Source: Oceanospirillaceae bacterium (GTDB lineage: Bacteria; Pseudomonadota; Gammaproteobacteria; Pseudomonadales; Balneatricaceae). Taken from it: a DNA stretch of 10,752 bases. Location: assembly GCA_003523085.1 (NCBI GenBank), contig DPHD01000078.1:9211-19962 (forward strand), given 5' to 3'. The first letter of the stretch is position 1; each line of letters opens with the position of its first letter. A program made the position numbers and the translations under genes. The notes below the pieces were generated by a model. That model made no database searches. It saw only the letters and a program-made list of their open reading frames with translations, and had not been told where the DNA came from. This document shows positions 1 to 7,350 of this stretch, piece after piece.

Positions 1-20
1 ATTCCGGCGCAGGCCGGAAT
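1..20. repeat. Perfect palindrome at 3' end of fadH; REP-like element or terminator stem
   Basis: Two perfect 8-base arms, ATTCCGGC and GCCGGAAT, flank a GCAG loop. The element directly abuts the fadH stop codon (minus-strand TAG at 21-23). In fadH mRNA it would fold into a GC-rich hairpin immediately after the stop, so it may end transcription or protect the 3' end. Any U-run needed for a Rho-independent terminator would lie left of base 1 and cannot be seen. The sequence also resembles the short ATTCCGGC/GCCGGAAT intergenic palindromes that recur in many gammaproteobacterial genomes; that likeness is from memory. Only one copy occurs in this window. Confidence 0.6.
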
Positions 21-2054
21 CTAAAGCTTTATAGCCAATAAAGTACCTTGGCGAATGGCGCGTTTGGCATCTAACTGCGTGGCTTTATCGGCACCACCAA
101 TAAGATGGTATTCACGCTCTAAACCGTCAACCAAGCGACGATCTGGGTCTTGGCCAGCACATACAATAATGTTGTCTACCTCTAACACTTGGGCTTCACC
201 AGCTATGGTTAGGTGAAGGCCTTGGTCATCAATAGCTTGGTATTCACATCCGGCAACCATATTCACCTGCTTTTGTTGTAATCCCGCACGATGGATCCAA
301 CCGGTGGTTTTTCCTAAACCTGCACCCACTTTAGTGGTTTTGCGTTGTAATAGGTGAATCTCGCGCGGAGACGCTTCCAGATTAGGTGTCATTTGTGCCA
401 CGCCGCCACGGGCCTGCATGGTCATATCAATGCCCCATTGCGACATAAATTGTTCGATATTTTTACTGGGTTCACGGTCGCCATGGGTTAAAAATTCGGC
501 CACATCAAAACCAATACCACCCGCACCAATGATAGCCACTTTTTGGCCCACTGGGGCACCGGTTATGACATCCAAGTAATTGAGAACTTTGGCGTGGTCG
601 TGACCTTCTAACTCAAGAGGACGTGGGTTAATGCCTGTGGCTAATACCAGTTCGTCTACCTTTAGTGCGTTAAGGTCTGCACTGGTTAACGGTGTATCAA
701 GCTGTACGTCTACATTTAGTTCTTTTAAGCGTACTGCAAAATAGCGCAGGGTTTCAAAAAACTCTTCTTTACCAGGGATGCGCTTAGCAATATTAAACTG
801 GCCACCAATTTCGTTGCCTGCGTCATATAAAGTTACATTATGGCCACGTTCTGCGGCGGTTACGGCGCAGGCTAAGCCAGCGGGGCCAGCACCGACGATG
901 GCGATGGTCTTTTTAGCTGTGGTGGGTTCAATAATGATTTTGGTTTCTTCACAAGCTCGTGGATTCACCAAACATGAACTCGGTTTACCACTAAATACAT
1001 GGTCCAAACAGGCTTGGTTGCAACCAATACAGGTATTAATGCGTTCTGGTGTGCCAGCGGCGGCTTTGTTTACAAATTCTGGGTCGGCTAAAAAGGGCCG
1101 CGCCATGGAAATGAGGTCGGCGTCGCCATTGGCTAACACTGCTTCGGCCACTTCTGGCGTGTTGATGCGGTTAGAGGTAATTACTGGCACACTCAAGTGC
1201 TTGCGCACCGTGTGCGTCACCCAAGTAAAGGCTGCACGGGGCACTTTGGTGGCAATAGTGGGTACGCGAGCTTCGTGCCAGCCAATGCCTGTGTTGATGA
1301 TAGTCGCGCCGGCCTGTTCAATGGCTTGGCCGAGTTGGATCACTTCGTCTAAATTACTACCTTCAGGCACTAAATCCAACATGGACAGACGGTAGATGAT
1401 AATAAAATTGGGACCAACCCGTTCCCGTACACGCTTTACCACCTCAATGGCAAGACGAGTGCGGTTGTCGTAGCTACCGCCCCATTCGTCATCTCTTTGA
1501 TTGGTACGGGTAACAATAAACTGGTTCAAAAAGTAGCCTTCGCTACCCATAATCTCAACGCCGTCGTAGCCCGCGTCCTGGGCAAGTTTAGAACTGTTAG
1601 CAAAGTCTTCAATTTGCTGTTCTATCTCTTCGCTGGTTACGGCTTTTGGGGTAAATGGGTTAATGGGTGCTTTAATGGCAGAAGGTGCGATGGAGTCTGG
1701 AGAGTAGGCGTAGCGGCCGGTATGTAATATTTGCATACAAACCTTACCCCCAGCGTCATGGACGGCTTGGGTCACCAATTGATGCTGAGGTACTTTGTTA
1801 GCACAGTCCAAGGCGGCGGCGCCAGCAAAAGTAAGGCCTTGTTGGTTAGGCGCAATGCCGCCGGTAATAATCAGGCCCACACCACCACGGGCACGTTCGG
1901 CAAAATATTCCGCTAAACGTTCGAAGCCGTTTTTAGCTTCTTCTAACCCAGTATGCATGGAACCCATAATGGCGCGGTTTTTAAGTTGCGTAAAACCAAG
2001 GTCTAAAGGCGCTAAAAGATGAGGGTAGGTGTTAGAAGGTGTTGGAGACGGCAT
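21..2054 (-). CDS. fadH: 2,4-dienoyl-CoA reductase (NADPH), FadH-type Fe-S flavoenzyme
   Basis: Reduces 2,4-dienoyl-CoA esters with NADPH so that unsaturated fatty acids with even-position double bonds can go through beta-oxidation; cytoplasmic. The protein has 677 residues, close to E. coli FadH. Residues 10-335 form an Old Yellow Enzyme-type TIM barrel (PLDLGFTQLKNR near the start). Y174 in SEGYFLNQF and H260 in GIGWHEARVPT match the E. coli catalytic Tyr166/His252 at a constant offset of 8. C342, C345, C349 and C361 form the 4Fe-4S ligand set (CIGCNQAC then C). A dinucleotide fold GAGPAGL is at 388-394 and a second, IIGAGGIG, at 508-515. The ATG at 2052-2054 is the only sensible start; it adds about 8 residues compared with E. 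coli and has only a weak Shine-Dalgarno. Its own promoter is likely in the 100-nt gap after the rluA-family gene. A related NADH:flavin oxidoreductase with another substrate is possible but less likely. Confidence 0.93.
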   Translation of the reverse strand: MPSPTPSNTYPHLLAPLDLGFTQLKNRAIMGSMHTGLEEAKNGFERLAEYFAERARGGVGLIITGGIAPNQQGLTFAGAAALDCANKVPQHQLVTQAVHDAGGKVCMQILHTGRYAYSPDSIAPSAIKAPINPFTPKAVTSEEIEQQIEDFANSSKLAQDAGYDGVEIMGSEGYFLNQFIVTRTNQRDDEWGGSYDNRTRLAIEVVKRVRERVGPNFIIIYRLSMLDLVPEGSNLDEVIQLGQAIEQAGATIINTGIGWHEARVPTIATKVPRAAFTWVTHTVRKHLSVPVITSNRINTPEVAEAVLANGDADLISMARPFLADPEFVNKAAAGTPERINTCIGCNQACLDHVFSGKPSSCLVNPRACEETKIIIEPTTAKKTIAIVGAGPAGLACAVTAAERGHNVTLYDAGNEIGGQFNIAKRIPGKEEFFETLRYFAVRLKELNVDVQLDTPLTSADLNALKVDELVLATGINPRPLELEGHDHAKVLNYLDVITGAPVGQKVAIIGAGGIGFDVAEFLTHGDREPSKNIEQFMSQWGIDMTMQARGGVAQMTPNLEASPREIHLLQRKTTKVGAGLGKTTGWIHRAGLQQKQVNMVAGCEYQAIDDQGLHLTIAGEAQVLEVDNIIVCAGQDPDRRLVDGLEREYHLIGGADKATQLDAKRAIRQGTLLAIKL

Positions 2055-2058
2055 AATT

Positions 2059-2072
2059 AAAACACTTGTTTG
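2059..2072. promoter_or_regulatory. Possible PsrA-like operator just upstream of fadH start
   Basis: AAACA-CT-TGTTT is an inverted repeat that begins 5 bases upstream of the fadH start codon. It resembles the PsrA box known from fatty-acid regulation in Pseudomonas (C/G-AAAC-N2-4-GTTT-G/C, from memory), but the left outer base is A instead of C/G. The position, in the untranslated leader of a fatty-acid oxidation gene, suits a repressor site. The arms are short and AT-rich, so chance is a real alternative. Confidence 0.25.
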
Positions 2073-2109
2073 ATTAACAGGGTGTCAGGTTAGGTGTTGT
2101 GGCCCTGAG

Positions 2110-2145
2110 GGTCAAATTATTATACCTTCATGACCACTAGGTCAA
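2110..2145 (-). promoter_or_regulatory. Probable fadH promoter with overlapping TGACC/GGTCA dyad
   Basis: Read on the minus strand, TTGACC (2145-2140) followed 15 bases later by a perfect TATAAT (2124-2119) makes a credible sigma-70 promoter with a short spacer. The -35 lies inside the perfect dyad TGACC-ACTA-GGTCA at 2131-2144, and a third GGTCA half-site is at 2110-2114, just past the -10. A dyad covering the -35 and spacer suggests a repressor or an activator that bends a badly spaced promoter. The regulator is unknown. The rest of the 2055-2154 gap shows nothing else clear. Confidence 0.5.
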
Positions 2146-2154
2146 TGTAATGAG

Positions 2155-3006
2155 CTACTGGAGCAGGTCCATCATATTTGCAGGCATGGGCGTCTCAAAG
2201 GTAAGGCGTTTGCCCGTTTCTGGCCGTGTAATGCTTAGACTCACGGCGTGTAACCCCGTACGTGGGCCGTAGGTGCCGTAGTTGCCGTCGCCAACGATCG
2301 GGTGTCCTAACCAGGCCATATGCGCCAAAATTTGGTGGTGCCTGCCTGTTTCTAGGCGAATTTCCACTAGGGAACGACCGTTAACCGTGCGCAATGTTTT
2401 AAAATGAGTCACGGCTTTTTTGGCGTCTTCATGTGGACCAACAATTACTTGTTGATTTTCATGATCCGTGCGCAACGGCTGGTCTATACGCCCTTGACTT
2501 GGGTTAGGGCTGCCGTCAACTATGGCTAGATAGGTTTTTTCGGCGTGCCCCCAGTTTTCGTTAATGGCTTCGCGCATTTTGCGCGAAGTAACAAACACTA
2601 AAACCCCCGATGTTTCCCGGTCCAGTCGGTACACAGTCCATAGCTTAACAGGCTGTTTGGGGCGGGATAACTGCTGGCGAAGTAGCGCAAGGGCATGTTG
2701 TTTTTTTTCATCATCGGACGCAACAGACAACAACCCAGTGGGTTTATTGATCACCACAATATCAGGGTCCGAATATAAAATTTCTAAGCGTGCCGTCTCA
2801 CGCACCATAGGTTTGCCAGCGGCCCTAACTTCAATGTTGTCGCCCACGCTCAGTGCGTGATCGTGCTGCATAATAGGCACATCATTAACCGTAACGCAGC
2901 CTGTTTTTAAGCGTTTTTTTATGTTGTTGCGAGTCCAACCTTTAAGTTGGGTATTAAGGAAGGGGAGCAGGCTTTCTGGGTGCTGTACGCGAAATCTATC
3001 AGACAT
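2155..3006 (-). CDS. RluA-family RNA pseudouridine synthase with S4 domain
   Basis: Converts specific uridines in rRNA or tRNA to pseudouridine; cytoplasmic. The protein has 283 residues. Residues 11-60 look like an S4 RNA-binding domain (LNTQLKGWTRNNIKKRLKTG, then VTVNDVP). Residues 75-283 form the synthase domain, with DPDIVVINKPTGL at 81-92 and the catalytic motif YRLDRETSG at 126-134, in which D129 is the nucleophile-type aspartate. The family's third motif is at 221-240 (GRHHQILAHM then GHPIVGD). Two usually conserved positions differ: Tyr126 replaces the common His of HRLD, and Leu227 replaces the Arg of HQIR. The catalytic Asp is kept, so it should be active, but it need not be a direct RluC, RluD or RluA orthologue and the target base cannot be named. 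Start ATG at 3004-3006 with a weak GAGAAC about 9 bases upstream. It lies 77 nt after the upstream same-strand gene and may be co-transcribed with it. Confidence 0.88.
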   Translation of the reverse strand: MSDRFRVQHPESLLPFLNTQLKGWTRNNIKKRLKTGCVTVNDVPIMQHDHALSVGDNIEVRAAGKPMVRETARLEILYSDPDIVVINKPTGLLSVASDDEKKQHALALLRQQLSRPKQPVKLWTVYRLDRETSGVLVFVTSRKMREAINENWGHAEKTYLAIVDGSPNPSQGRIDQPLRTDHENQQVIVGPHEDAKKAVTHFKTLRTVNGRSLVEIRLETGRHHQILAHMAWLGHPIVGDGNYGTYGPRTGLHAVSLSITRPETGKRLTFETPMPANMMDLLQ

Positions 3007-3083
3007 TGTGAATTGTTCTCTAGCTGGTGTTCTATGGGCTTATTATCCCTTAACGTGTGGTGCAGTGGCAATGGACCCCATCC

Positions 3084-4223
3084 CTATTGTTTGGTTTTAT
3101 AAGGCAAAGCCGTCTGCGCCCACAGCACGTAGTGGTCTATTTGTTCTGCTTCGGCTTTACAGTATTGTTCTATGGCGTCATTAAAGCCGGTTTCTGCTAA
3201 ATAATGATAGGAGTGGGTGGTTTGAGGAATAAACCCGCGGGCCAACTTATGTTCACCCTGTGCCCCCGCATCGAAATGGGGGATGTTGTTGGCGATACAG
3301 TAGTCAATGCCTTGGTAATAACAGGTTTCAAAGTGTAGATAGTCTACTTCTTCTAAACATCCCCAATAACGTCCGTAAAGGGTGTGATCATCCACAAAAA
3401 ACAAGGCGTAGGCCAAGGGGTTTTGCCCTTGAGAGGCCGTTATCAGCAACAGTTTGTCCGGCATTTGAATTAACAATTGCGCAAAAAAATCATAGGTTAA
3501 ATAGCCTTGCCTACTGCGCTTTAGATAAGTGCTCTGGTAACAATGGTAAAACTTTTGTAACGCCTGTGGCTTTATGTCGCTGCCACGCTGCCAAGTAAAG
3601 TCAATGCCTTGCTCGGCAATAACGCGTCGTTCTTTATTAATGGATTTACGCTTACGAGAGGTAAGGCGGGCGGTGAAATCGGCAAACTCATGATAGTTTT
3701 TGTTGTACCAGTGGTACTGGCAGCCCATGCGTTGGTGCCAGGTTTGTTGCTGTGCTGCTTGCCAGTCGGGCTGTTGGGCAAATAACCAATGCCAGCTGCT
3801 GAGCTTGAGCTGCGCACACAGGTGCGGCAATTGCTCCTGTAAAAAACTAAGGGCGTGATCCAAGTTAGCATTGGGCGCAAGTAAAATTCTGGGGCCAGCG
3901 CAGGGCGTAAAGGGCACCGCGCTAATGAGTTTAGGATAATACTCTAAACCATAACGTTGGTAGGCATTGGCCCATTCAAAATCAAACACATATTCGCCCC
4001 AAGAGTGGGTTTTTATATAGCTTGGGATTAAGGCGACGGGATCACCCTGGTGAGTGATTTCTAGGTGCATGGTCTGCCAACCACTTTTGCCGCCCACGCT
4101 ACCACTTTGTTCTAATGCAGCATGAAACGCATACTGGTTAAAAGGATCGGATGCTTGGTCGAGGTATTGTTGCCAATGGGTTTGGCCGAGTTCGAGGGTG
4201 TTGGGGTGGAGGTGAAGTTGCAT
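3084..4223 (-). CDS. FemAB-like / GNAT-fold protein of the DUF482 (PF04339) type
   Basis: The 379-residue protein resembles the widespread proteobacterial family described as peptidoglycan-biosynthesis or FemAB-like, with a double acyltransferase (GNAT) fold. Visible family-type stretches are the N-terminal segment around residues 20-110 (DPFNQYAFHAALEQSG, LIPSYIKTHSWGEYVFDFEWANAY, PFTPCAGPR), the basic block TSRKRKSINKERR at 188-200, and the C-terminal HFDAGAQGEHKLARGF at 316-331. There is no signal peptide or membrane segment, so it is cytoplasmic. The true acceptor substrate is unknown; by analogy with FemAB it may add an aminoacyl or acyl group, but that is inference. Start ATG at 4221-4223 has no clear Shine-Dalgarno. 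The gene is divergent from the SRPBCC gene across a 106-nt spacer (4224-4329) in which I see no convincing operator. Confidence 0.82.
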   Translation of the reverse strand: MQLHLHPNTLELGQTHWQQYLDQASDPFNQYAFHAALEQSGSVGGKSGWQTMHLEITHQGDPVALIPSYIKTHSWGEYVFDFEWANAYQRYGLEYYPKLISAVPFTPCAGPRILLAPNANLDHALSFLQEQLPHLCAQLKLSSWHWLFAQQPDWQAAQQQTWHQRMGCQYHWYNKNYHEFADFTARLTSRKRKSINKERRVIAEQGIDFTWQRGSDIKPQALQKFYHCYQSTYLKRSRQGYLTYDFFAQLLIQMPDKLLLITASQGQNPLAYALFFVDDHTLYGRYWGCLEEVDYLHFETCYYQGIDYCIANNIPHFDAGAQGEHKLARGFIPQTTHSYHYLAETGFNDAIEQYCKAEAEQIDHYVLWAQTALPYKTKQ

Positions 4224-4329
4224 GTAGGTTGCACAAATGTAGCTAAAACGTGAAAATGAGTAATACTAACTGCAGCATACAATAATAATGCCAACAACAA
4301 AATGACGGCAACGCCATGAGAGCCACAAT

Positions 4330-4761
4330 ATGAAATACACCGTATCGATAGATATCAATTTACCCCGTGAACGCATGATTGAGTTATTTGATAGCACTGA
4401 GAATATGTTTAAGTGGCAAGATTGTTTAGTCAGCTTTGACCATGTGTCTGGCGAGCCGGGTCAGGTAGGCGCTGAGTCTCGTATGGTGCAGACCATGGGT
4501 AAAAAACAGATCACCATGATCGAAACCATCACCCAACGTAATTTCCCAGACTCATTTGCCTGCACCTATGAGGCCGATGGCGTGTGGAACCTAGTTGAAA
4601 ATTATTTTCATGACCGCGGCGAAACTACGCACTGGGTTATGGATACTGAGTTTCGCTGTACCGGAATGATGAAAATCATGTGTTGGCTTATGCCGTTTAT
4701 GTTCAAAAAAGAAAGCCTTAAATTTATGCGTCAATTTAAAGAGTTTGCAGAAGCGCAGTAG
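4330..4761 (+). CDS. SRPBCC (START/Bet v 1-like) family protein
   Basis: A small 143-residue protein of the SRPBCC or polyketide-cyclase-like superfamily, which forms a helix-grip fold around a hydrophobic ligand pocket. The pattern fits: an opening strand MKYTVSIDINLPRERMIELFDS with the typical helix after it, WQDCLVSFDHVSGEPGQVGA near residues 31-51, a series of beta strands in the middle, and a long C-terminal amphipathic helix (FKKESLKFMRQFKEFAEA, about 125-142). The ligand and role are unknown. GAGAG about 8 bases before the ATG could serve as ribosome binding site. It stands alone between divergent and downstream genes; the 160-nt gap that follows carries the promoter region of the next operon, so it is probably not part of it. 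Confidence 0.75.
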   Translation: MKYTVSIDINLPRERMIELFDSTENMFKWQDCLVSFDHVSGEPGQVGAESRMVQTMGKKQITMIETITQRNFPDSFACTYEADGVWNLVENYFHDRGETTHWVMDTEFRCTGMMKIMCWLMPFMFKKESLKFMRQFKEFAEAQ

Positions 4762-4809
4762 CGATGGAGGCAGAAGCGCCACTTAATGACTAACACATAC
4801 TTTATATCT

Positions 4810-4824
4810 ATAACTTAATGTTAT
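4810..4824. promoter_or_regulatory. LysR-type regulator binding site (T-N11-A), copy 1
   Basis: ATAACTTAATGTTAT is a dyad (ATAAC-N5-GTTAT) with the T-N11-A core typical of LysR-family recognition sites. It is the exact 15-base reverse complement of the site at 10244-10258 in the lysR/mttB spacer. Its centre is about 67 bases before the transcription start implied by the -35/-10 pair at 4848-4877, the usual place for the recognition site of a LysR activator. The regulator is most likely the LysR protein encoded at 9272-10198. Confidence 0.7.
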
Positions 4825-4847
4825 CTATTGTTACAAATATTAGTCGT

Positions 4848-4877
4848 TTGACCTAAGGCTAGGCCCACCCGTAGACT
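4848..4877 (+). promoter_or_regulatory. Candidate promoter of the DapA-like/ALDH/oxidase operon
   Basis: TTGACC (4848-4853), an 18-base spacer and TAGACT (4872-4877, four of six consensus bases) give a moderate sigma-70 match, fitting a promoter that needs an activator. Transcription would start near 4884, leaving a leader of about 38 nt before the ATG at 4922. The ribosome binding site there is weak (GAG in GCGAGACT). Confidence 0.42.
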
Positions 4878-4921
4878 AGGTTTTTTGACACTAGGGCTAC
4901 AGCCCCTTTAGCGAGACTATC

Positions 4922-5824
4922 ATGCAATTCAACGGTATCTATGTACCTGTCATCACCCCATTTAACGACGACTTTTCTATTGACGAAACAGGCTATAGCC
5001 GCATTATCGATGGGGCCATTGCCTCCGGTGTGCAGGGCATTATTGTAGGGGGCACCACCGGCGAATATTACGCCATGGAAAAGGCTGAGCGGTTACGCAC
5101 TTTTGCCATTGCTAAAGAGGCCATTGGTGGGCGTGTGCCGCTCATCACGGGAGTGGGAGCATTGCGTACAGAAGACGCCATCGAATTAGCCCAGCAGGCC
5201 GACAAGGCAGGTGCCGATTGCTTATTGCTTGGGGCACCCTATTACGCCATTCCCACCTCGGAAGAATTGGTGCGCCATTGCTTAGCTGTTGAGCGAGCTA
5301 CCGACCTGCCCATAATGTTATATAACTTCCCCGATCGCACCGGGGCGCCAATGGATGAAGCCTGTCTAGAACGCTTGAGCATGCGGCCTAATTTTTGTGC
5401 CATTAAGGAAAGCAGCGGCGACATTAATCGTGTGCATTTGTTAGCTCGGCGTTTTCCCCACATTCAGTTGAGTTGTGGTATGGATGACCAAGCGTTAGAA
5501 TTTTTTGCTTGGGGGGCAACCAGCTGGGTGGCAGGTGCGGCTAACTTTTTACCTAAGGAGCATTACGCCCTTTACCATGCCTGTGTGGTAGAGCAAGACT
5601 TTACCAAAGGCCGCCAAATTATGACGGCCTTATTGCCACTGATGCAAACCTTGGAGCAGGGTGGCAAGTTTGTACAGTGTATAAAGTATGGCTGTCAGCT
5701 TGAAGGCATTGTTACCGGGCCAGTTCGTAAACCGTTGAGGGATATGAACAAAGAGCTTAAACGCCAGTTTGAAGTGACCGTAGCCACTGTTAAAACCACC
5801 ATTGCCAACATCTGCAACCATTAA
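4922..5824 (+). CDS. DapA-family class I aldolase/deaminase (dihydrodipicolinate synthase family)
   Basis: The 300-residue TIM-barrel protein belongs to the N-acetylneuraminate lyase/dihydrodipicolinate synthase superfamily. It has GGTTGE at 43-48, Tyr134 and Arg139 in LYNFPDRTG (equivalent to DapA Tyr133/Arg138), the Schiff-base Lys162 in AIKESSGD, and GPVRKPL near 266-272. Because it heads an operon with an aldehyde dehydrogenase and a flavin oxidase, a biosynthetic DapA role in lysine synthesis is unlikely. The same superfamily includes 1-pyrroline-4-hydroxy-2-carboxylate deaminase of hydroxyproline breakdown, which works with exactly these two partner enzyme classes, as well as various 2-keto-3-deoxy acid aldolases. 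The hydroxyproline-type function is my preferred but unproven reading. The next gene starts 11 nt downstream and its Shine-Dalgarno overlaps this stop codon, so the two are co-translated in one operon. Confidence 0.85.
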   Translation: MQFNGIYVPVITPFNDDFSIDETGYSRIIDGAIASGVQGIIVGGTTGEYYAMEKAERLRTFAIAKEAIGGRVPLITGVGALRTEDAIELAQQADKAGADCLLLGAPYYAIPTSEELVRHCLAVERATDLPIMLYNFPDRTGAPMDEACLERLSMRPNFCAIKESSGDINRVHLLARRFPHIQLSCGMDDQALEFFAWGATSWVAGAANFLPKEHYALYHACVVEQDFTKGRQIMTALLPLMQTLEQGGKFVQCIKYGCQLEGIVTGPVRKPLRDMNKELKRQFEVTVATVKTTIANICNH

Positions 5825-5835
5825 GGATAGACATC

Positions 5836-7350
5836 ATGTTAACTCAATCAGAGTACCTCGCCATTGCCGAGCAGATTAACTTTCCAACCAATGCGTGGAT
5901 TGATGGCAGCTATACCCCTGCTATAAACGGTGGCACCTTGGCCACAATCAACCCAGCCACAGGCCAAGAAATTGCCCAAATAAGCGCCTGTGACGCAGCC
6001 GACGTTGATGTGGCGGTGGCTAAAGCCCGTCAAGCCTTTGAAGCAGGTGTTTGGAGCAAGCTACATCCCAGTGAACGTAAACAGGTGATGATTAAATTTG
6101 TTAAATTGATTAAACGTAATCAACAAGAATTGGCCGTCATGGAAGCCCTAGAAAGTGGCAAACCCATTAAGGATTGTGTGTCCATTGATGTACCAGAAAC
6201 CATTGACTGCATTCAGTGGCATGCCGAAGCCATCGACAAGATTTACGATCAGATTTCGCCTTCTGGCGACGCTGCTCTAGGCATGATTGTGAGAGAGCCC
6301 ATCGGTGTGGTGGCCTGTGTGCTACCGTGGAATTTCCCTATGCTTATGGCGGCCTGGAAACTCGGTCCAGCTTTGGCTGCTGGTAATAGTGTGATCCTTA
6401 AACCGGCCGAACAAACCAGCATGAGTTGTTTGCGTTTGGCGCAGTTAGCCCATGAGGCGGGTGTACCGGCAGGTGTGATTAATGTGTTGCCAGGGTTGGG
6501 TGAAACCTGTGGTCAGAGCCTAGGTTTGCATAATGATATTGATGCTGTGTCGTTCACTGGCTCCACCGAAGTCGGGCGGTTATTTTTGCAGTATTCTGCT
6601 CAAAGTAACCTCAAGCGCGTGGTGTTGGAGTGTGGTGGTAAAAACCCGTGTATCGTTTTAGACGACGCAGAGCGGCTTGATGAAGTGGCAGAACACGTGG
6701 TTAATGCTGTGTTCTGGAACATGGGTGAAAACTGCTCGTCTAATTCGCGCCTCATTGTTCATAGCGCCATTAAGCAACAACTCATGGTGAAGGTGTTAGA
6801 AAAAACCCGTGACTGGATCACTGGCGACCCGATGGACCCACGTAATGCCTTAGGGGCCATGATCAGCCAAGAACACTTTGACAAAGTGATGCAATACATC
6901 GACGGCGCTAAGCAGCAAGGCGCCGAGTTGATTTTAGGCGGTAAGGCCATAGAGCTTAATAATGGTTTGTTTATTGAACCCACCATTTTTGATCAGGTGA
7001 CAAGCGACATGACCATTGCTCAAGAAGAAGTATTTGGCCCGGTACTAGCGGTTATGACGGTTAACTCCGCAGCCGAAGCGGTGGCCTTAGCTAACAACAC
7101 TTGTTATGGCTTGGCGGCGTCGGTGTTTACCAGTAACGCAAGGCGCGCCCACAACGTGGCCCGTGCCATTAAGGCCGGTACAGTGAGTGTAAACTGTTAT
7201 AGCGAAGGGGATATGAGTACTCCGTTTGGTGGTTATAAGTCATCTGGTTTTGGTGGTCGCGATAACTCCCTAATGGCCCATGACCAGTACACCGAAACCA
7301 AAACCATCTGGATGGATTTATCCACAGAATCCGATTCAGAACTCGATTAA
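5836..7350 (+). CDS. NAD(P)+-dependent aldehyde dehydrogenase, PuuC-like
   Basis: Oxidises an aldehyde to the carboxylic acid; soluble tetramer- or dimer-type enzyme. All catalytic features are present in 504 residues: Asn166 in PWNFP, Lys189 in ILKPAEQT, GSTEVG at 242-247, general base Glu265 in LECGGKNP, nucleophile Cys300 in MGENCSS and Glu398 in EEVFGPV. The C-terminal stretch VNCYSEGDMSTPFGGYKSSG followed by YTETKTIW resembles E. coli PuuC (gamma-glutamyl-gamma-aminobutyraldehyde dehydrogenase) more than 2-oxoglutarate-semialdehyde dehydrogenase. The substrate is therefore open: the product of the downstream oxidase, or the semialdehyde released by the DapA-like enzyme. AAGGA at 5823-5827 is a strong ribosome binding site 8 bases before the ATG. 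The TAA stop overlaps the next ATG by one base (TAATG). Confidence 0.93.
   Translation: MLTQSEYLAIAEQINFPTNAWIDGSYTPAINGGTLATINPATGQEIAQISACDAADVDVAVAKARQAFEAGVWSKLHPSERKQVMIKFVKLIKRNQQELAVMEALESGKPIKDCVSIDVPETIDCIQWHAEAIDKIYDQISPSGDAALGMIVREPIGVVACVLPWNFPMLMAAWKLGPALAAGNSVILKPAEQTSMSCLRLAQLAHEAGVPAGVINVLPGLGETCGQSLGLHNDIDAVSFTGSTEVGRLFLQYSAQSNLKRVVLECGGKNPCIVLDDAERLDEVAEHVVNAVFWNMGENCSSNSRLIVHSAIKQQLMVKVLEKTRDWITGDPMDPRNALGAMISQEHFDKVMQYIDGAKQQGAELILGGKAIELNNGLFIEPTIFDQVTSDMTIAQEEVFGPVLAVMTVNSAAEAVALANNTCYGLAASVFTSNARRAHNVARAIKAGTVSVNCYSEGDMSTPFGGYKSSGFGGRDNSLMAHDQYTETKTIWMDLSTESDSELD

Noticed and set aside
778..1395. Long plus-strand open frame (205 codons) inside fadH
   Set aside because: It is fully antisense to a gene with complete catalytic motifs, its translation shows no domain, and it has no ribosome binding site of note.
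4112..4300. Minus-strand open frame with a hydrophobic start, overlapping the 5' end of the FemAB-like gene
   Set aside because: The hydrophobic stretch looks like a signal peptide, but the frame is short, it turns into low-complexity shadow sequence of the FemAB-like gene, and no Shine-Dalgarno supports it.
4851..4886. ACCTA...TAGGT followed by six T, resembling a terminator for the SRPBCC gene
   Set aside because: The stem has only 5 pairs with a 21-base loop, and it overlaps the likely -35/-10 region of the next operon.
4891..4911. Small hairpin GGGCT-AC-AGCCC in the leader of the DapA-like gene, considered as a riboswitch or attenuator
   Set aside because: There is a single 5-pair stem, no conserved aptamer features, and only about 38 nt of predicted leader.
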